DNA of 58,549 nucleotides from Brachionus rotundiformis (taxonomy: Eukaryota > Rotifera > Eurotatoria > Ploima > Brachionidae), in assembly GCA_016802295.1 (NCBI GenBank), contig JAESIW010000090.1, positions 1,068,936 through 1,127,484 on the forward strand, given 5' to 3'. Positions 10,691-22,063 of this stretch are shown here, in pieces (within the stretch, counting starts at the first letter, position 1; each line of letters begins with the position of its first letter). The position numbers and the translations under genes are program-made. A model generated the notes under the pieces. That model had not been told where the DNA came from and did not search any database. It was given only the letters and a program-made list of their open reading frames with translations.

Positions 10691-13350
10691 TTACAATGAA
10701 ATATTAACTAGTTTGGTAATTTCATTATATTTTTCAGCATATGGAAAAAATATTTGATTAAAAAAAAAGTTATTCTTTTCGATCCACAGATCAAAATCGC
10801 CATCTTCATCCTCTTGATTGTTGGTTCTTTCACTTAACGCCTTCGTTTGGAAATCGATTTCTTCAACTTTTTCCAAATTGGCATTTTCTTCCACAGTTTC
10901 TTCATTTTTCTCCGCCTCGGCGTCCTTATTTACCAATTCATTAGCTTCTTCCTCAAGGGATTTCCTTTTCTCATTGGTTTCCGAAATGTAGTCAAGCATT
11001 TCACGCTCCGAGTTGGCCGTCAATTTAGAGGTAACTGGACGGCTTTTGGCAGATTGTTTTTTATTTTCGTAAATCAACGCGCATCCTATTAATGTTTCGA
11101 AAAATTCCAAAAAACTCATCTCCAGGTCCAAGTTAAAAGAGTTATCACTGTCATAAACAATCGGGTTGTCATTTGCCATAACGCTGATTACTTTTTTTGC
11201 GCTGAGTATTTTTCCGTCCAGAATTTTCAAGTCATTTAGGATGTTTAAAAATGAGCGCATGGTCATGGAAAAGTCATACGGCTTTATCTTAAAAACATAG
11301 TTGTTTTAAGCTATTTTAACACAATTATCTAATCATACAGTTCTTTTGGTGCACAAAAATCTGTAAATTTCATAAGCCTTTACCATGTTTGGCAAAATAT
11401 TGATAGTTTTGCGCACATCGGCATAGAAATATCCTTGCACATTGCACGAACATGGCAAGATGTTGTCTACAATCAATTTTTCAATACACCATGAAATCAC
11501 ATTGGTGCTTCCGCTGGAATATCTAGCCAAAAAAATGTGACAATTTATTTTGAAAATTTATTTAGCTTAAGCTTTTATTGTTTGTTTAATATTAAATTTT
11601 TGCTCAACATAATAAAAAAAAATATGATAAAAACTTACTCATATTGATCTTGATATAAATGATAAGCAATTAGTACAACATGGTTTAAAAAGTCTCTTAA
11701 TAAAATTTTATCATAGGGACAGTGCATGTCATCGGCATTCATCCTGGGATCTAGAGATACAAATAGATAAAATTAATAAAAAAAATTATCAAATTTTTAA
11801 ATTGTCTACTTAAAAGTCTATCAAAGTCGATCAGAGTCAAATAGTGTTCATTCAAATGAGCTCTACAATCTTTTAAAAATCGCCAAAACTGCATTCTATT
11901 TAAAACAAAGGTATTGTCTGGACTTGAGTCAAATCCCAATCGACTATAAAATCTATATATTTGTTTAAAAAGGTCTAAATATCTAATTATAGTCTTTTGA
12001 GCTTGGGTTGTTTCAATTTCTTTTTTGTCTTGGTCAAAATCATCAATAATGGTACTCAGATCTAGCCTTAGGTCAAAATCATGTCGATTTGTTTCCTGAT
12101 TGTTTTTCAAATAGTGCAAGTCCAGCGTGGTGCCAGCAGATGGTATGCGAACTTTTATCTTGTTTAACTCTTGGGATAATTTGGAAGTTCGGTTGTAAGT
12201 TGGTGAGTCGGTCATTTTGTCATCTTCAAAATAGCCCTCGTACACCTTGCCATCTTTGTATGTATATTTTCCCTATTTTATAATAAATATTTAAATAAAA
12301 GGTGGTAAATTTTTCTCCCTACCCATCCATGCTTGACATCATTTTGCCAACTTCCCTCGTACTTAGTTCCATTCGCATACAAATAAGTTCCTTGTCCATG
12401 TCTTTTTCCATTTCTAAAATTTCCAAAATAGGAATTTCTCAAAGAATACTGGGTCATCTCGACTCGAGACAAGTACCAATTGTGCTCACCAAGACCATTT
12501 TGTATGCCATTCTCCCATTGGCCAGTATATGTTTGATTTTTATCAAACCATCTCATTGTGCCCTCGCCATGGCGAACATCATTCACCCACATGCCTTCGT
12601 ATATGTTGCCCGAAGGATAATGTCTGATGCCCCAGCCAAATTTTTTGTTATTTATCCAGTCTCCTTCATAATAAGACAAGCCTTTAACATCATAGATAAT
12701 TTTTCCTTTGCCATAGCGTTTTCCCATGTTCCATTCGCCATCGTATATCACCGAGCTGTTTCCGCTCTTGAAAATACCATTTCCGTGACGCTTTCCCTTG
12801 AAAACCTGGCCTCTGTATGTTGACCATTTACTGGGATCACCTCTTAAAAATAAAGGATATTTTTTCTTGGTTTATTTTTGGTAAAGTTAAATTAATACGT
12901 GACAGAACACCAGCGGTATGTGCCAAAACCAGTTATTTCATTGTTGTCAAAATCACCCTCATAAATTACTCCATTTGGCCAAATGTAAGTTCCTTTGCCA
13001 TGCATAATGCCCAAGTGAAACTCACCTTCATAAACGCAGCCACCTTTGTATATTGCCTTACCAAAGCCTTCAAAAAGGCCCTTTTCCTTTTCTCCCTCAT
13101 AATTTTCCACAATTATAGAAGTGAGCACTGGTTCCTCATAGGTTATTTGGACAGTCTCTTCCGGGGTTAATGCAGGCTCTTGCTTAGACAATTCGCTGGT
13201 AGAGTTGTAGCCATCGTTGACTGAAATTGAAGGCTGATTTTCTTCTTTGTTGGTCTCGGACTCGGCATCCTCGTTTTGATGGTTTTTTTTAGGCTTGTTT
13301 TTTTTGGACTCTTCTTCTTTGGAAGCGGATTTTTTTACTTTAGGTGGCAT
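10691..13350 (-). CDS. RSPH10B: radial spoke head 10 homolog (MORN repeats), 775 aa
   Basis: Six exons: 13350-12899, 12842-12323, 12272-11810, 11750-11639, 11522-11339, 11287-10691 (775 aa). The protein is a component of axonemal radial spoke heads in motile cilia. After a Lys/Glu-rich N-terminus comes the conserved VENYEGEKEKGLFEG segment and then a long run of MORN repeats (about residues 75-290, units such as YEGEFHLGIMHGKGTY and YEGMWVNDVRHGEG). The C-terminal helical half contains YSRLGFDSSPDNTFVLNRMQFWRFLKDC and MRSFLNILNDLKIL, both diagnostic for RSPH10B. An acidic linker (around residues 660-740) precedes a final FFFNQIFFPYAEKYNEI block. The vertebrate protein continues about 90 residues further as a charged helix, which is missing here. 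Introns are about 50-110 nt. Confidence 0.93.
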
Positions 13351-14132
13351 TTTTTAGTCTTGATTCAATTTTTTCAAAATGATTTTATTTTAATAAACAC
13401 TTAACAATTCGTTGCCATGGAAACATTGGAAAAAGATTATTTTAGCTTAATTAATATAATTTAAAAATTAGAGCTATTTAATTTTTTTTAATATCTGGTC
13501 ATCTCATCGGATTATTATCATTACATCCAAAGATAACCAGCTGATATAGATAAATTAAACAAAGCAAAATTCTTAATTTGAATTAAATTTTTTTTCAATA
13601 ACATATTTATGGTAAACATGGATCACATTTACCATCTTTGAACCAGAAGTCAATTAAATTTATTTATTTATTGGAAGAATTATGATAAATTGATCTCTTA
13701 GAATATAAAATAATAAAAATTATATAATTGTGTGAATTTAATTTTACACCAAGTCAAATTCAAAAATATCTAATTACATTTTTTAAATCGAAAATTCAAA
13801 ATTTAATCAAATATAATGTTTGTTAGGTTGTATAATTTTATGTACATTAAATTTGATCTTGAAACAATAATAAAAAAAAATTCATTTATTTTAATAAAAT
13901 ATGTTTTTTTTGTATGATTCTAAATTTAAAGTTAATTTATAAAGATTGTTTACCTAGAAATGAGCTGATAAAAATGCCAACAAAATAAGAAGCTTTGATA
14001 GACTTTTTGAACATAATATTTATCAACGATCTTAAAATATCTTCCGATAAAAAATGTTGCATTAGTTCGCACACTTTTTCCTATACTTAGATAAATTTAA
14101 AAATATTTAGATTTTTAAACCACCACCCAAAA
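13351..14132. other. divergent intergenic region, RSPH10B and CYP4
   Basis: 782 bp between two divergent start codons; it must hold both promoters. Very AT-rich, and no clear TATA box or conserved word could be assigned. Confidence 0.5.
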
Positions 14133-15983
14133 ATGATTGAATTGAGTGTAAATTTTTTTCTAAAAACAATTTATATGCTCATTGTGGCCAATTTACTGGT
14201 CAAATTTGTAAAATGGCTCATTGGCTATATCAACAAGATTAGAACAGTCAATAAATTAAAAGGCTTGCCAATGGTTCCTTTTTTGGGAAATATTCACCAA
14301 CTTAAAACTAAACATGGTAAAAAATTTTCAAATAATTTGGTTTCTGGTCTGAATTATGATATTTTTTAAGAGTTTTTAAAGCAAATAAGAGATTTATCAT
14401 ATAAATTTAAAGACGAACCAGTGTGGCGCATATGGCTAGGTGGGCTCACTATTTTTATCAAATTTTCCTAATTAACTTTTATTTTTTAAAGGAACTATGC
14501 CAAACTATGTCTTTCATAAAGGTGATTATGCCGAGGTGAGATAAATCATGAAAATTTTTTTTCCCAAAAATTATTTTTATTCAAAATGAAATATTAATTA
14601 ATTAAATTTTTATTTCATTAATTGATTAAATATATAAATGGTCACAATTTTGTCTAAATTGTTTTTAGGTTTTGTTCTCATCAGCCAAGAATACCCAAAA
14701 ATCTATCCAATATAACTTTTTGCACCCATGGCTAGGCACGGGTCTCCTAACAAGGTATGCAAGCATTTGTTTACCATTTTGATAAATAACCATAACCATG
14801 TTGATTAGCTATGGTGACAAATGGTCGACCAGAAGACGACTTATAACACCAACATTTCACTTCGAAATATTGAATGATTTTTTGAATGTAATGAACGAGC
14901 AAGCTTTGATAATGACAGATATTTTGAGTGATTTGGTCAAGAATAAAGAAGAGATAAACATTTTTGAGAGACTTAAGGCCTGTGCATTGGATGTCATTTG
15001 TGGTTGAATAAATTTCAATTAAAAAATTTTATTTAAATTGGTTTTATTTAAAAGAAAGTGCCATGGGACAGAATGTGAATGCTCAAAATGACCAGTCATC
15101 TGACTATGTACGCGCAGTGGCCCGCATCTCTGAGCTAGTTACTTATAGATTTTACGACCCATTGGAATGGTCAGATTTTATCTATTTTAAAACTCAAAGG
15201 GGCAAAGATTTTAAGAGATGTTTGAAAATTTTGCATGATTTTACCACAAAAGTAATTATGGAAAGAGATGCCGACTTGGACGATTCGGATCTCAAGTCAA
15301 AGAAAAGAATAGCTTTTTTGGATTTGTTACTAAGAGCCAAACGAGAGGACCAAACAATTACATTTGATGACATACGTGAAGAGGTTGATACGTTCATGTT
15401 CGAGGGCCATGATACAACTGCTGCCGCAGCCAGCTGGGCATGCCAATTAATCGGCTCTCATCCAGAAGTTCAAAAAAAACTACATGAAGAAATTGATTCA
15501 GTGATGGGTCAATCAGGCCGTCCTTTAACCAACGATGACTTAAAAGAACTCAAATACTTAGACTTGGTTATCAAAGAAACACTTAGACTGTTCCCATCGG
15601 TGCCATATTTTGGTCGAACTTTTTCAGAAGATTGTGATGTTGGCGGACACAAGGTTCTCAAAGGAGAAACAGCAGTTATTGTAGCCTACATGATACATAG
15701 AGATGAAAAGTATTATCCAGACCCCGAGAGATTTGACCCTGATAGATTTTTGCCAGAGAATTCCAAGGACAGACATGCGTATGCTTACATACCTTTTTCG
15801 GCCGGCAGACGCAACTGCATTGGACAAAGGTTTGCTCAAATGGAAGAAAAAGTATTGTTGGCCAATATACTGAGATATTTTGAAATTAAGTCGATGAAGA
15901 CTATTGATGAATTAAAGCCAGTTGGAGATCTGATACTGCATCCAAATGATGGCATACCAATTGAACTTAAACTTAGATGCTAG
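14133..15983 (+). CDS. cytochrome P450, CYP4-type (501 aa)
   Basis: Six exons: 14133-14316, 14371-14439, 14492-14535, 14669-14754, 14809-15002, 15055-15983 (501 aa). Residues 1-35 form a hydrophobic anchor for the endoplasmic reticulum membrane, followed by the proline hinge LKGLPMVPFLGN. CYP4 hallmarks: FLHPWLGTGLLT with SYGDKWSTRRRLITPTFHF (exons 4-5), the C-helix WxxxR; the I-helix oxygen-activation motif EGHDTTAAA at about 309-317; the ExxR motif ETLR at 367-370; and the heme loop FSAGRRNCIG with the cysteine ligand at about Cys447. All catalytic signatures are intact. CYP4 enzymes typically omega-hydroxylate fatty acids or related lipids using NADPH-P450 reductase; the substrate cannot be told here. 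One exon is only 44 nt. Confidence 0.93.
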
Positions 15984-16599
15984 CTCTGGTCAACTTGATG
16001 TTTTTGTTTTTGTGTTTAAAAAATATCTAATTGTATTAGACTTTTTAATTAAACAACTAGTGTCTGTTTTTAATTATAAAATGAAAATAAATTTAAAAAA
16101 AAGATATTTATTTTATTAATCAAAAATGTATGATGATTATACTACCATTCATTAAAATTCTTTTTAAAGATGGCCTTCTGACATCATTTAGTTTTTTTGG
16201 GGCTTTAGTAGAACAATTATGGTTGGACTGATAAAATTTACCACTGTGGTACTTTTATACATCATCAGACCAAGAAACTTAACATTAAATTGTTCTATTA
16301 AGAGAACAAAGTTAAGTTATTTTATTAAGCCCATTTAGTATAAAATTCTCAGACACTTAAGATTAAAAAAAATTGAAATTTTTTATAATTTTTATTCTTT
16401 TTATATTCTTAAAAATTATATTTTAAATAATAAATAAGATCTAACTTTACATTGGATGAATAATGCTGAATAAATCAAAAATAGTGTATCTTTTTCCTTG
16501 CATAACTGTATCAACTTGGTTAAGTCCATTTTTTATCAATTTAATTAATTTTTAAATTTTTTTTTTTTCAATCAATAAACCAATACAAAAAAAACTTTC
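15984..16599. other. non-coding 3' flank
   Basis: 3' side of the P450 gene. No gene or repeat recognised. Confidence 0.5.
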
Positions 16600-16741
16600 A
16601 GAAAAATGAATGATATAACTAAAATATCGAGATAATAGAATACACTATAGATTGATCAATCGGTCATTTTTTAACCAATTGTGCAATATATTTTTATTCG
16701 TTTTAGAATGTTAATCAATTTATAATTTAATAAACATAAAC
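16600..16741 (+). repeat. 142-bp direct repeat R3, copy 1
   Basis: Matches 17955-18096 at 141 of 142 positions by eye (difference GTTAATC against GTTTATC). Copy 2 starts at the exact base where the assembly gap ends and stops where transposase-coding sequence begins. The near identity means either a very recent duplication, a mobile-element end, or a mis-scaffolded repeat. Confidence 0.9.
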
Positions 16742-17558
16742 AGAAAAATTTTTTATTTCAAAAATACTGTTTCAAAATTCTGAATTAAAATGTCATATCT
16801 TTTCAATGGGTTGAAAAAATTTATTTTATTAAATTTACATATTATCTAAAGCGTGCTACTATTATGTTGTCTAAGATGAACTAATAGTTGACACTTTCTT
16901 AAATGAAATCTTTAATCATTAAGTCGTGAGCAGTCCACAGTGGCTAAATTGGAAAGAAAATAAATTTTTTTTAAAGTTAAAATTGTAAAAATTATCATGT
17001 AAATTTGTAAATAAATAATGCAAATAGTAAAACTTAATTATAGAGAGCACAATGATTATAAACTTGTAAGAGAGATCAGCAATTAAGGACGAAATCGTCA
17101 TCAGCGGGGTATGCTAGTGAGGAGCTTGGGAATACTCAAATCTCCCCAGTCTCAAGAATACTCAAGGTATAAGAACAGATAAAAAGATATTGTTTAGGAC
17201 TCAAAAATTAATATATTTTATTTGAATTTCATTTGATAAAATTTAAATTTTTTTTCAAAATAATTGTTATAAATTTTTATTCCAGTTTAAATTATTAATT
17301 TTAATTTAAATTTTTCTTGCAATGGATTTTAATGAGAAGTTTCCTGAAAAATTGAATAATTTTTTTTAAAAAAATTCTCCATGCCTCTTGTCCAATCCAA
17401 GCTTCTTTTTTTTTCCAAATCCAAAAACAAAAAATCAAAAAAATAAGTTAAGTGAATTTTAAAAAAGAAAAAATGACTACAATTACTTAAAAAAAAAAAA
17501 GTTTAGAAGTTTTTACAATTTAATATTTGAAATGACTGCCTTTGGCGTTATACCAAGC
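16742..17558. other. non-coding stretch before the assembly gap
   Basis: AT-rich; the longest open frame (minus strand, 60 codons) has no recognisable protein character. The last bases before the gap, GACTGCCTTTGGCGTTATAC, are less AT-rich and may be element sequence. Confidence 0.45.
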
Positions 17559-17954
17559 NNNNNNNNNNNNNNNNNNNNNNNNNNNNNNNNNNNNNNNNNN
17601 NNNNNNNNNNNNNNNNNNNNNNNNNNNNNNNNNNNNNNNNNNNNNNNNNNNNNNNNNNNNNNNNNNNNNNNNNNNNNNNNNNNNNNNNNNNNNNNNNNNN
17701 NNNNNNNNNNNNNNNNNNNNNNNNNNNNNNNNNNNNNNNNNNNNNNNNNNNNNNNNNNNNNNNNNNNNNNNNNNNNNNNNNNNNNNNNNNNNNNNNNNNN
17801 NNNNNNNNNNNNNNNNNNNNNNNNNNNNNNNNNNNNNNNNNNNNNNNNNNNNNNNNNNNNNNNNNNNNNNNNNNNNNNNNNNNNNNNNNNNNNNNNNNNN
17901 NNNNNNNNNNNNNNNNNNNNNNNNNNNNNNNNNNNNNNNNNNNNNNNNNNNNNN
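17559..17954. other. assembly gap (396 N)
   Basis: A run of undetermined bases. Reading frames drawn through it are meaningless. It is flanked by the R3 repeat copies. Confidence 0.99.
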
Positions 17955-18096
17955 AGAAAAATGAATGATATAACTAAAATATCGAGATAATAGAATACAC
18001 TATAGATTGATCAATCGGTCATTTTTTAACCAATTGTGCAATATATTTTTATTCGTTTTAGAATGTTTATCAATTTATAATTTAATAAACATAAAC
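17955..18096 (+). repeat. 142-bp direct repeat R3, copy 2
   Basis: Second copy of the repeat at 16600-16741. It directly follows the gap and directly abuts, on its right, the decayed Tc1/mariner transposase C-terminus: the coding similarity stops after SMPR, exactly at the repeat boundary. Confidence 0.9.
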
Positions 18097-18370
18097 GTGG
18101 CATAGATTCAATCAATAATTGTTCGTACTCAGTCGAAATCTTTAACCACTCTGTATAAGACCTCTTTTAAATGCTCAATACAGGTTATTTTAGTGTTAGC
18201 CATTTTTGCATCCATGTATGACCATACGTTCTCGATTGGGTTGAGATTTGGCGAACGGGCGCACAATAGCAGTACCTCAATGTTCTTCGAACCGGTTGCT
18301 CACTGACCGAGCAGTATGTGCCGAAGCACGATCTTGATGAAAACCCCATACACATTTGGTTCAAATAGGA
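18097..18370 (-). mobile_element. broken Tc1/mariner transposase, C-terminal part
   Basis: On the minus strand three successive frames carry recognisable Tc1/mariner blocks. First comes FHQDRASAHTARSVS with the second catalytic Asp. Then, one frame over, RSPNLNPIENVWSYMDAK with the catalytic Glu in the IEN motif. After another frame change comes EYEQLLIESMPR. Two frameshifts and the loss of the N-terminal half mark it as a dead copy. The sequence then stops at repeat R3. The region is less AT-rich than its surroundings. Confidence 0.88.
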
Positions 18371-18670
18371 TTTCAATGAATAAAACTAATGTCCTAATTT
18401 AATATTATTTATTTTAGAAAATTAAATAAAAAAATGTTTACTCGCTTAAATAATAGCCATGAGAAATAAAAAATAAAAAAAATAATAAAAAAGAAAAGAT
18501 TAATTTTATTCGTGTGATAAAAATGTAAAAAAGTCATTTAAATTTAATATATATAGATATATTTTAAAAAATATTAGGGTCTCACTTTACCAACAACGAA
18601 AAATGTATCTACAATTACCGAGACCAAATAACACATGCTCAAACGCATTGACAAGACTTCAAAGTGACAA
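18371..18670. other. non-coding 3' flank of the MYND gene
   Basis: AT-rich 300 bp that should contain the 3' UTR of the minus-strand MYND-finger gene; several AATAAA-like words are present on that strand. Confidence 0.45.
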
Positions 18671-21600
18671 TTATTGAATGGTGCACTTGGTTTTGTCTTT
18701 TCTAATCTCGTCCTTGAACTTTCTTTTAATGTGATTGGGAAACTCGGCCTTGGCCACATCGATTAAATTGGCCGAAGCGTTCTCAATGGCGGACAATTTG
18801 CTCAAGTCGAGCGCTTCGCCACCTAAGCTCATCAACTTGGGCTTTTTCTTTTCCAAAGTCTGTAAATTGTTGCTCGACCGAAGGGTCGAAGTGGCAAACA
18901 TGTTTTCTTTAGAGCTTTTTCTAACAGTTGAGTAGTGATTTTGGGCATCGTAGCCGTTCGGAGGCGCAATGGTCAAATCAAGCTTGCCATTGAGCAGCTT
19001 TTTCCTCTTGGCAGTCAAATAGGCCGCAGTCGAGTTGTCTGAATAGATGGGTGTTGAATTTTTGGGCAATTCGGCTCGTCCGCCAGCCACACCAGAACTC
19101 TCCAAATTGCCAATGTTGTTAAACACTTTGAGCTCGTTGTAAATCTTGTTATTCTTGAGCAAGTACTCGTTGGATTGTGTGTGAATGGGCTGGAGCGCGA
19201 GGGGCAGTCGGTCGGGAGGTTTCGGTCTGGCAGGCTCGGCGGGCAGCAGCGGCATCTTGAACTCGCCGTAATCGCCGGCCGTGTTACGCGCAAGCGTCTC
19301 GTTCTTGAACACAGACATCTCATCATCGACAAAGTCCTCGCCACCGGGCCTCTCGGACACACTGCTCGACACACTGTTGTTTATGATCAGGTTAATCCTG
19401 GGCTTGCTGGACTCGAGCAGTTTGTCTCCGCCCCCTGTACTCTTTCTGTAGTCCACAACACCCGGGTCATCCCAGTCGTCATCGTCGCCCTCCTCCTCCT
19501 CCTCCTCGTCGTCATCCGACGAATCAACTTCGATATTTGTAACGTCCTTGTCGTAGTACAAACTCGACAAGGTTATATGCGGTTGTTTGAGGGTGTCGTC
19601 CTTTTTTTTGTCCGATTGCAATTTTCCCATTTTGGACGCGTTCTCGACAAATTGAAGTGTTTTCTCGAATTCATTGATGACCTTGAACTCCGACCGGCGG
19701 TCGTGGTCGTCTTGGTTGGCCGACGACGACGCGGACGAGTCGAGCGCCTTGAAGTCGGAGTTTTCGGGCGACTCGACACGGTTGGCGGAGCGAAGCGCGC
19801 GTGTCTCGTTGGTTTCGAAACGCTCGGCCTCGATCTCCTCGCTTGCATGCTCAATGGTCGCCTCGGCGTGTCCCTCTCCGGCCGTCTCCATCCCGCCCAC
19901 ACCCACTGACCGCTGCTCATTGTAGCACACATCCGAATGTCTTCTCACATGCCTATTGTCCACAGTCTTGGCCTTTTTGCTCGGCTGTCGGCGCTCGGAG
20001 CCCGACGAGCTCGAGCTGGACGAGTCTATGCCGGTCAGCTCGGTCAAACACAAATGCGTCGACGTTTTCAACGGTCGAACAAAACTCTCCTTGCTCTTGA
20101 TCTCTTTCATCGAGCTAGTGTGCTTGGTGTAGAATTTTCTGCTCCGATTGAACGTCAACGACGTCCGACGATGATGTTCGTTCATCGACGAGTACTTGGA
20201 GAGTCGTTTGGTGCGCGAGAGGCTCGCATGAATCGCGTCAACGCTCACCTTCTCCTTGCCGTTGCACTCGGAGCGCAAATGCTCGCTCAAATGGCTCTTG
20301 AGACACTTGCGACTGCAGTAGGCGGCCAGCTTGCCGTCGCATTCCTCGCACGGCCTAAACTCCTTGAATTTGGTCTCCTCGTTGTCACAGGCCGGATTGG
20401 AGCATACGCGCGCGTCCGACTGGCCCGGTTGCTGCTGCTGCTGCTGCTGGCCGCCGTTCTTAATGTACAGCACGCGCATTAGGTGATTGAGCGCGTACGA
20501 AATGCCCGGATCGATGCGGCTGAACTCGCTCTTGGCGCCGTACTTTTTGTACAACTGGATGATCAACTGCTTGAACGGCTTGTGGTAGCGGTAGAAGAAC
20601 TTCATGTTGGCATCGTTGCGCAGCAGTTCAGTAATGGTCATGAGCGTGTGGGCTAGAGAGTGTTTGTTAGTGTGCTGCTCGGCGTAGAATATGTGATTGA
20701 CAGTGTTGGTCTGGTTGGCGATATGGGAGGTGGAGGCGTCGCCGGCGAGGGGGTAGGCGCCGACGGCCTTGAGCAGCACAATCATGCAGTAGTTGACGAG
20801 GCGGACCTTGGCCTTGTCGGACCATAGGCGGCTGAACTCGGCGTCGCCGAGTATCACGGTCAAGCTTTGCATGCTGATGAACTCGAATTTGACGAAAAAG
20901 GGCAGGAATTCGGCCGAGTCGGTGTACTGGACGTTGTCGAATGTGTCGACTATGCAGTCGATGTACTGGAGGTCGACTAGCTTGGAGTATGGCGCGAACA
21001 TGCGCTTGGTGAGCATTATTTTGAGCAGGCGGATGAGGACGCCGATGGCGGGTATTTTGTCGGTGACTATGTCGCCGTCGCGGATCATTATGAGCAAGTG
21101 GTCGAGGAACCAGGCCTGTTCGTCGAGTATTTTGTAGGCTATTTCGGGCACGGTGGCCACGTTCGATATCAAGTCGAGGCTCTTTTGGCGCACCATGACC
21201 AAACAGGGCGTGCGGTACATGAGCATGGCGATCTCGAGGCCGCCGTGGTCGATTATTTTGCGCACTAGGCGCTCGAACACGAGGTAGAAGTCGACGCGGC
21301 CGTTTGTGTTGAGCATTTTGAAGCCGGACTTTTTGAACGAGTGCGGATGTCGTCTGAATTGAAGATCGCGGAACGTGTAGTTGACGGTCTCGGAGCGGCT
21401 CAGGCCGAACAGAAGTTGGGTCAGATTGAACAGTGCTTCGAGTTGACGCAGGGCCGCGATGGTCAATGGTTGGTCTTGGAAGTTTTCGGTGACGATGGCG
21501 GGCAGCGACGGGTCCCAGATCGAGTCGGCCGAGTCCGCTTCTTGGAGCGTGAGCGCGCGCAGCAGTTTGTCCGAGTCGAAGTTGTCCAAGTCGGGAAATG

Positions 21601-21733
21601 TGCACCATCCGTCGCCGAGCTGCACGATTAGTTTGTCATTCGTGTCTTTGGGAGAGCTCATCGTGCCGGCTGGCGATTTGTACAAGCTGCTAGTCTTCAG
21701 ACTGCTATTCGAGCGTGCTTGGTTGCTATTCAT
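18671..21733 (-). CDS. MYND-type zinc-finger protein, single exon (1020 aa)
   Basis: One uninterrupted frame of 1020 codons, the only intronless long gene in the window and strikingly GC-rich against its flanks. Residues about 90-425 are helical and hydrophobic and could be an ARM/HEAT-like repeat domain. They are followed by a glutamine run (about 429-435) and a complete MYND finger at about 444-490 (CSNPAC, then CEEC, YCSRKC and HLRSEC ligands). The C-terminal half looks disordered: a serine run (571-577), basic patches, and an acidic run of Asp/Glu at about 738-756, then Ser/Thr-rich sequence to the end. MYND fingers bind PxLxP-type peptides in transcriptional co-repressors and other adaptors, so a nuclear scaffold role is a guess. 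I do not recognise the orthologue. An old retrogene origin would explain the missing introns. Confidence 0.85.
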   Translation of the reverse strand: MNSNQARSNSSLKTSSLYKSPAGTMSSPKDTNDKLIVQLGDGWCTFPDLDNFDSDKLLRALTLQEADSADSIWDPSLPAIVTENFQDQPLTIAALRQLEALFNLTQLLFGLSRSETVNYTFRDLQFRRHPHSFKKSGFKMLNTNGRVDFYLVFERLVRKIIDHGGLEIAMLMYRTPCLVMVRQKSLDLISNVATVPEIAYKILDEQAWFLDHLLIMIRDGDIVTDKIPAIGVLIRLLKIMLTKRMFAPYSKLVDLQYIDCIVDTFDNVQYTDSAEFLPFFVKFEFISMQSLTVILGDAEFSRLWSDKAKVRLVNYCMIVLLKAVGAYPLAGDASTSHIANQTNTVNHIFYAEQHTNKHSLAHTLMTITELLRNDANMKFFYRYHKPFKQLIIQLYKKYGAKSEFSRIDPGISYALNHLMRVLYIKNGGQQQQQQQPGQSDARVCSNPACDNEETKFKEFRPCEECDGKLAAYCSRKCLKSHLSEHLRSECNGKEKVSVDAIHASLSRTKRLSKYSSMNEHHRRTSLTFNRSRKFYTKHTSSMKEIKSKESFVRPLKTSTHLCLTELTGIDSSSSSSSGSERRQPSKKAKTVDNRHVRRHSDVCYNEQRSVGVGGMETAGEGHAEATIEHASEEIEAERFETNETRALRSANRVESPENSDFKALDSSASSSANQDDHDRRSEFKVINEFEKTLQFVENASKMGKLQSDKKKDDTLKQPHITLSSLYYDKDVTNIEVDSSDDDEEEEEEGDDDDWDDPGVVDYRKSTGGGDKLLESSKPRINLIINNSVSSSVSERPGGEDFVDDEMSVFKNETLARNTAGDYGEFKMPLLPAEPARPKPPDRLPLALQPIHTQSNEYLLKNNKIYNELKVFNNIGNLESSGVAGGRAELPKNSTPIYSDNSTAAYLTAKRKKLLNGKLDLTIAPPNGYDAQNHYSTVRKSSKENMFATSTLRSSNNLQTLEKKKPKLMSLGGEALDLSKLSAIENASANLIDVAKAEFPNHIKRKFKDEIRKDKTKCTIQ

Positions 21734-22063
21734 TCTTATTCTATTTTTAAATAATTGGTATTTTCTTTACAAATTAAACGAGCTAATTTAATTTAATCAT
21801 TGTATAATTAAAATTGTTGTCTGATTGATTGTGAATAGTAACTTTTTTTGATACAATGAGTATTCGAATTTACGCGCTTCTAACTAATCTTCCCTCACAT
21901 TCATTAGCTAGAGTTCATTCGTTCGAAAAGTCACTTGTGTGCAAAATTAACTTAACATTTGGTCATTGTGAACAGCATTTGTCTGCTCGATGAGTTAAGC
22001 TTTTTTCTAAATTTGCCTTTTTTAATTAAGTTTGAAAACAAGCTAATATTTTTTTTTATTTAT
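21734..22063. other. 5' flank of the MYND gene
   Basis: 330 bp between the MYND gene start and the LINE remnant. It should contain the MYND promoter; no clear TATA box was found. Confidence 0.45.

Noticed and set aside
17532..17990. Open frames across the gap
   Set aside because: They consist almost wholly of undetermined bases.
19175..19909. Long plus-strand frames (244 and 181 codons) opposite the MYND gene
   Set aside because: They are antisense shadows of a GC-rich coding region; composition is Arg/Val-rich without domain similarity.
20667..21608. 313-codon minus-strand frame, Arg/His-rich
   Set aside because: Alternative-frame shadow of the MYND gene.
18671..21733. Horizontal transfer as explanation for the GC-rich MYND gene
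   Set aside because: Exon 1 of MTR4 and the coiled-coil gene's first exon are also GC-rich, and MYND fingers are eukaryotic, so composition alone is no evidence.
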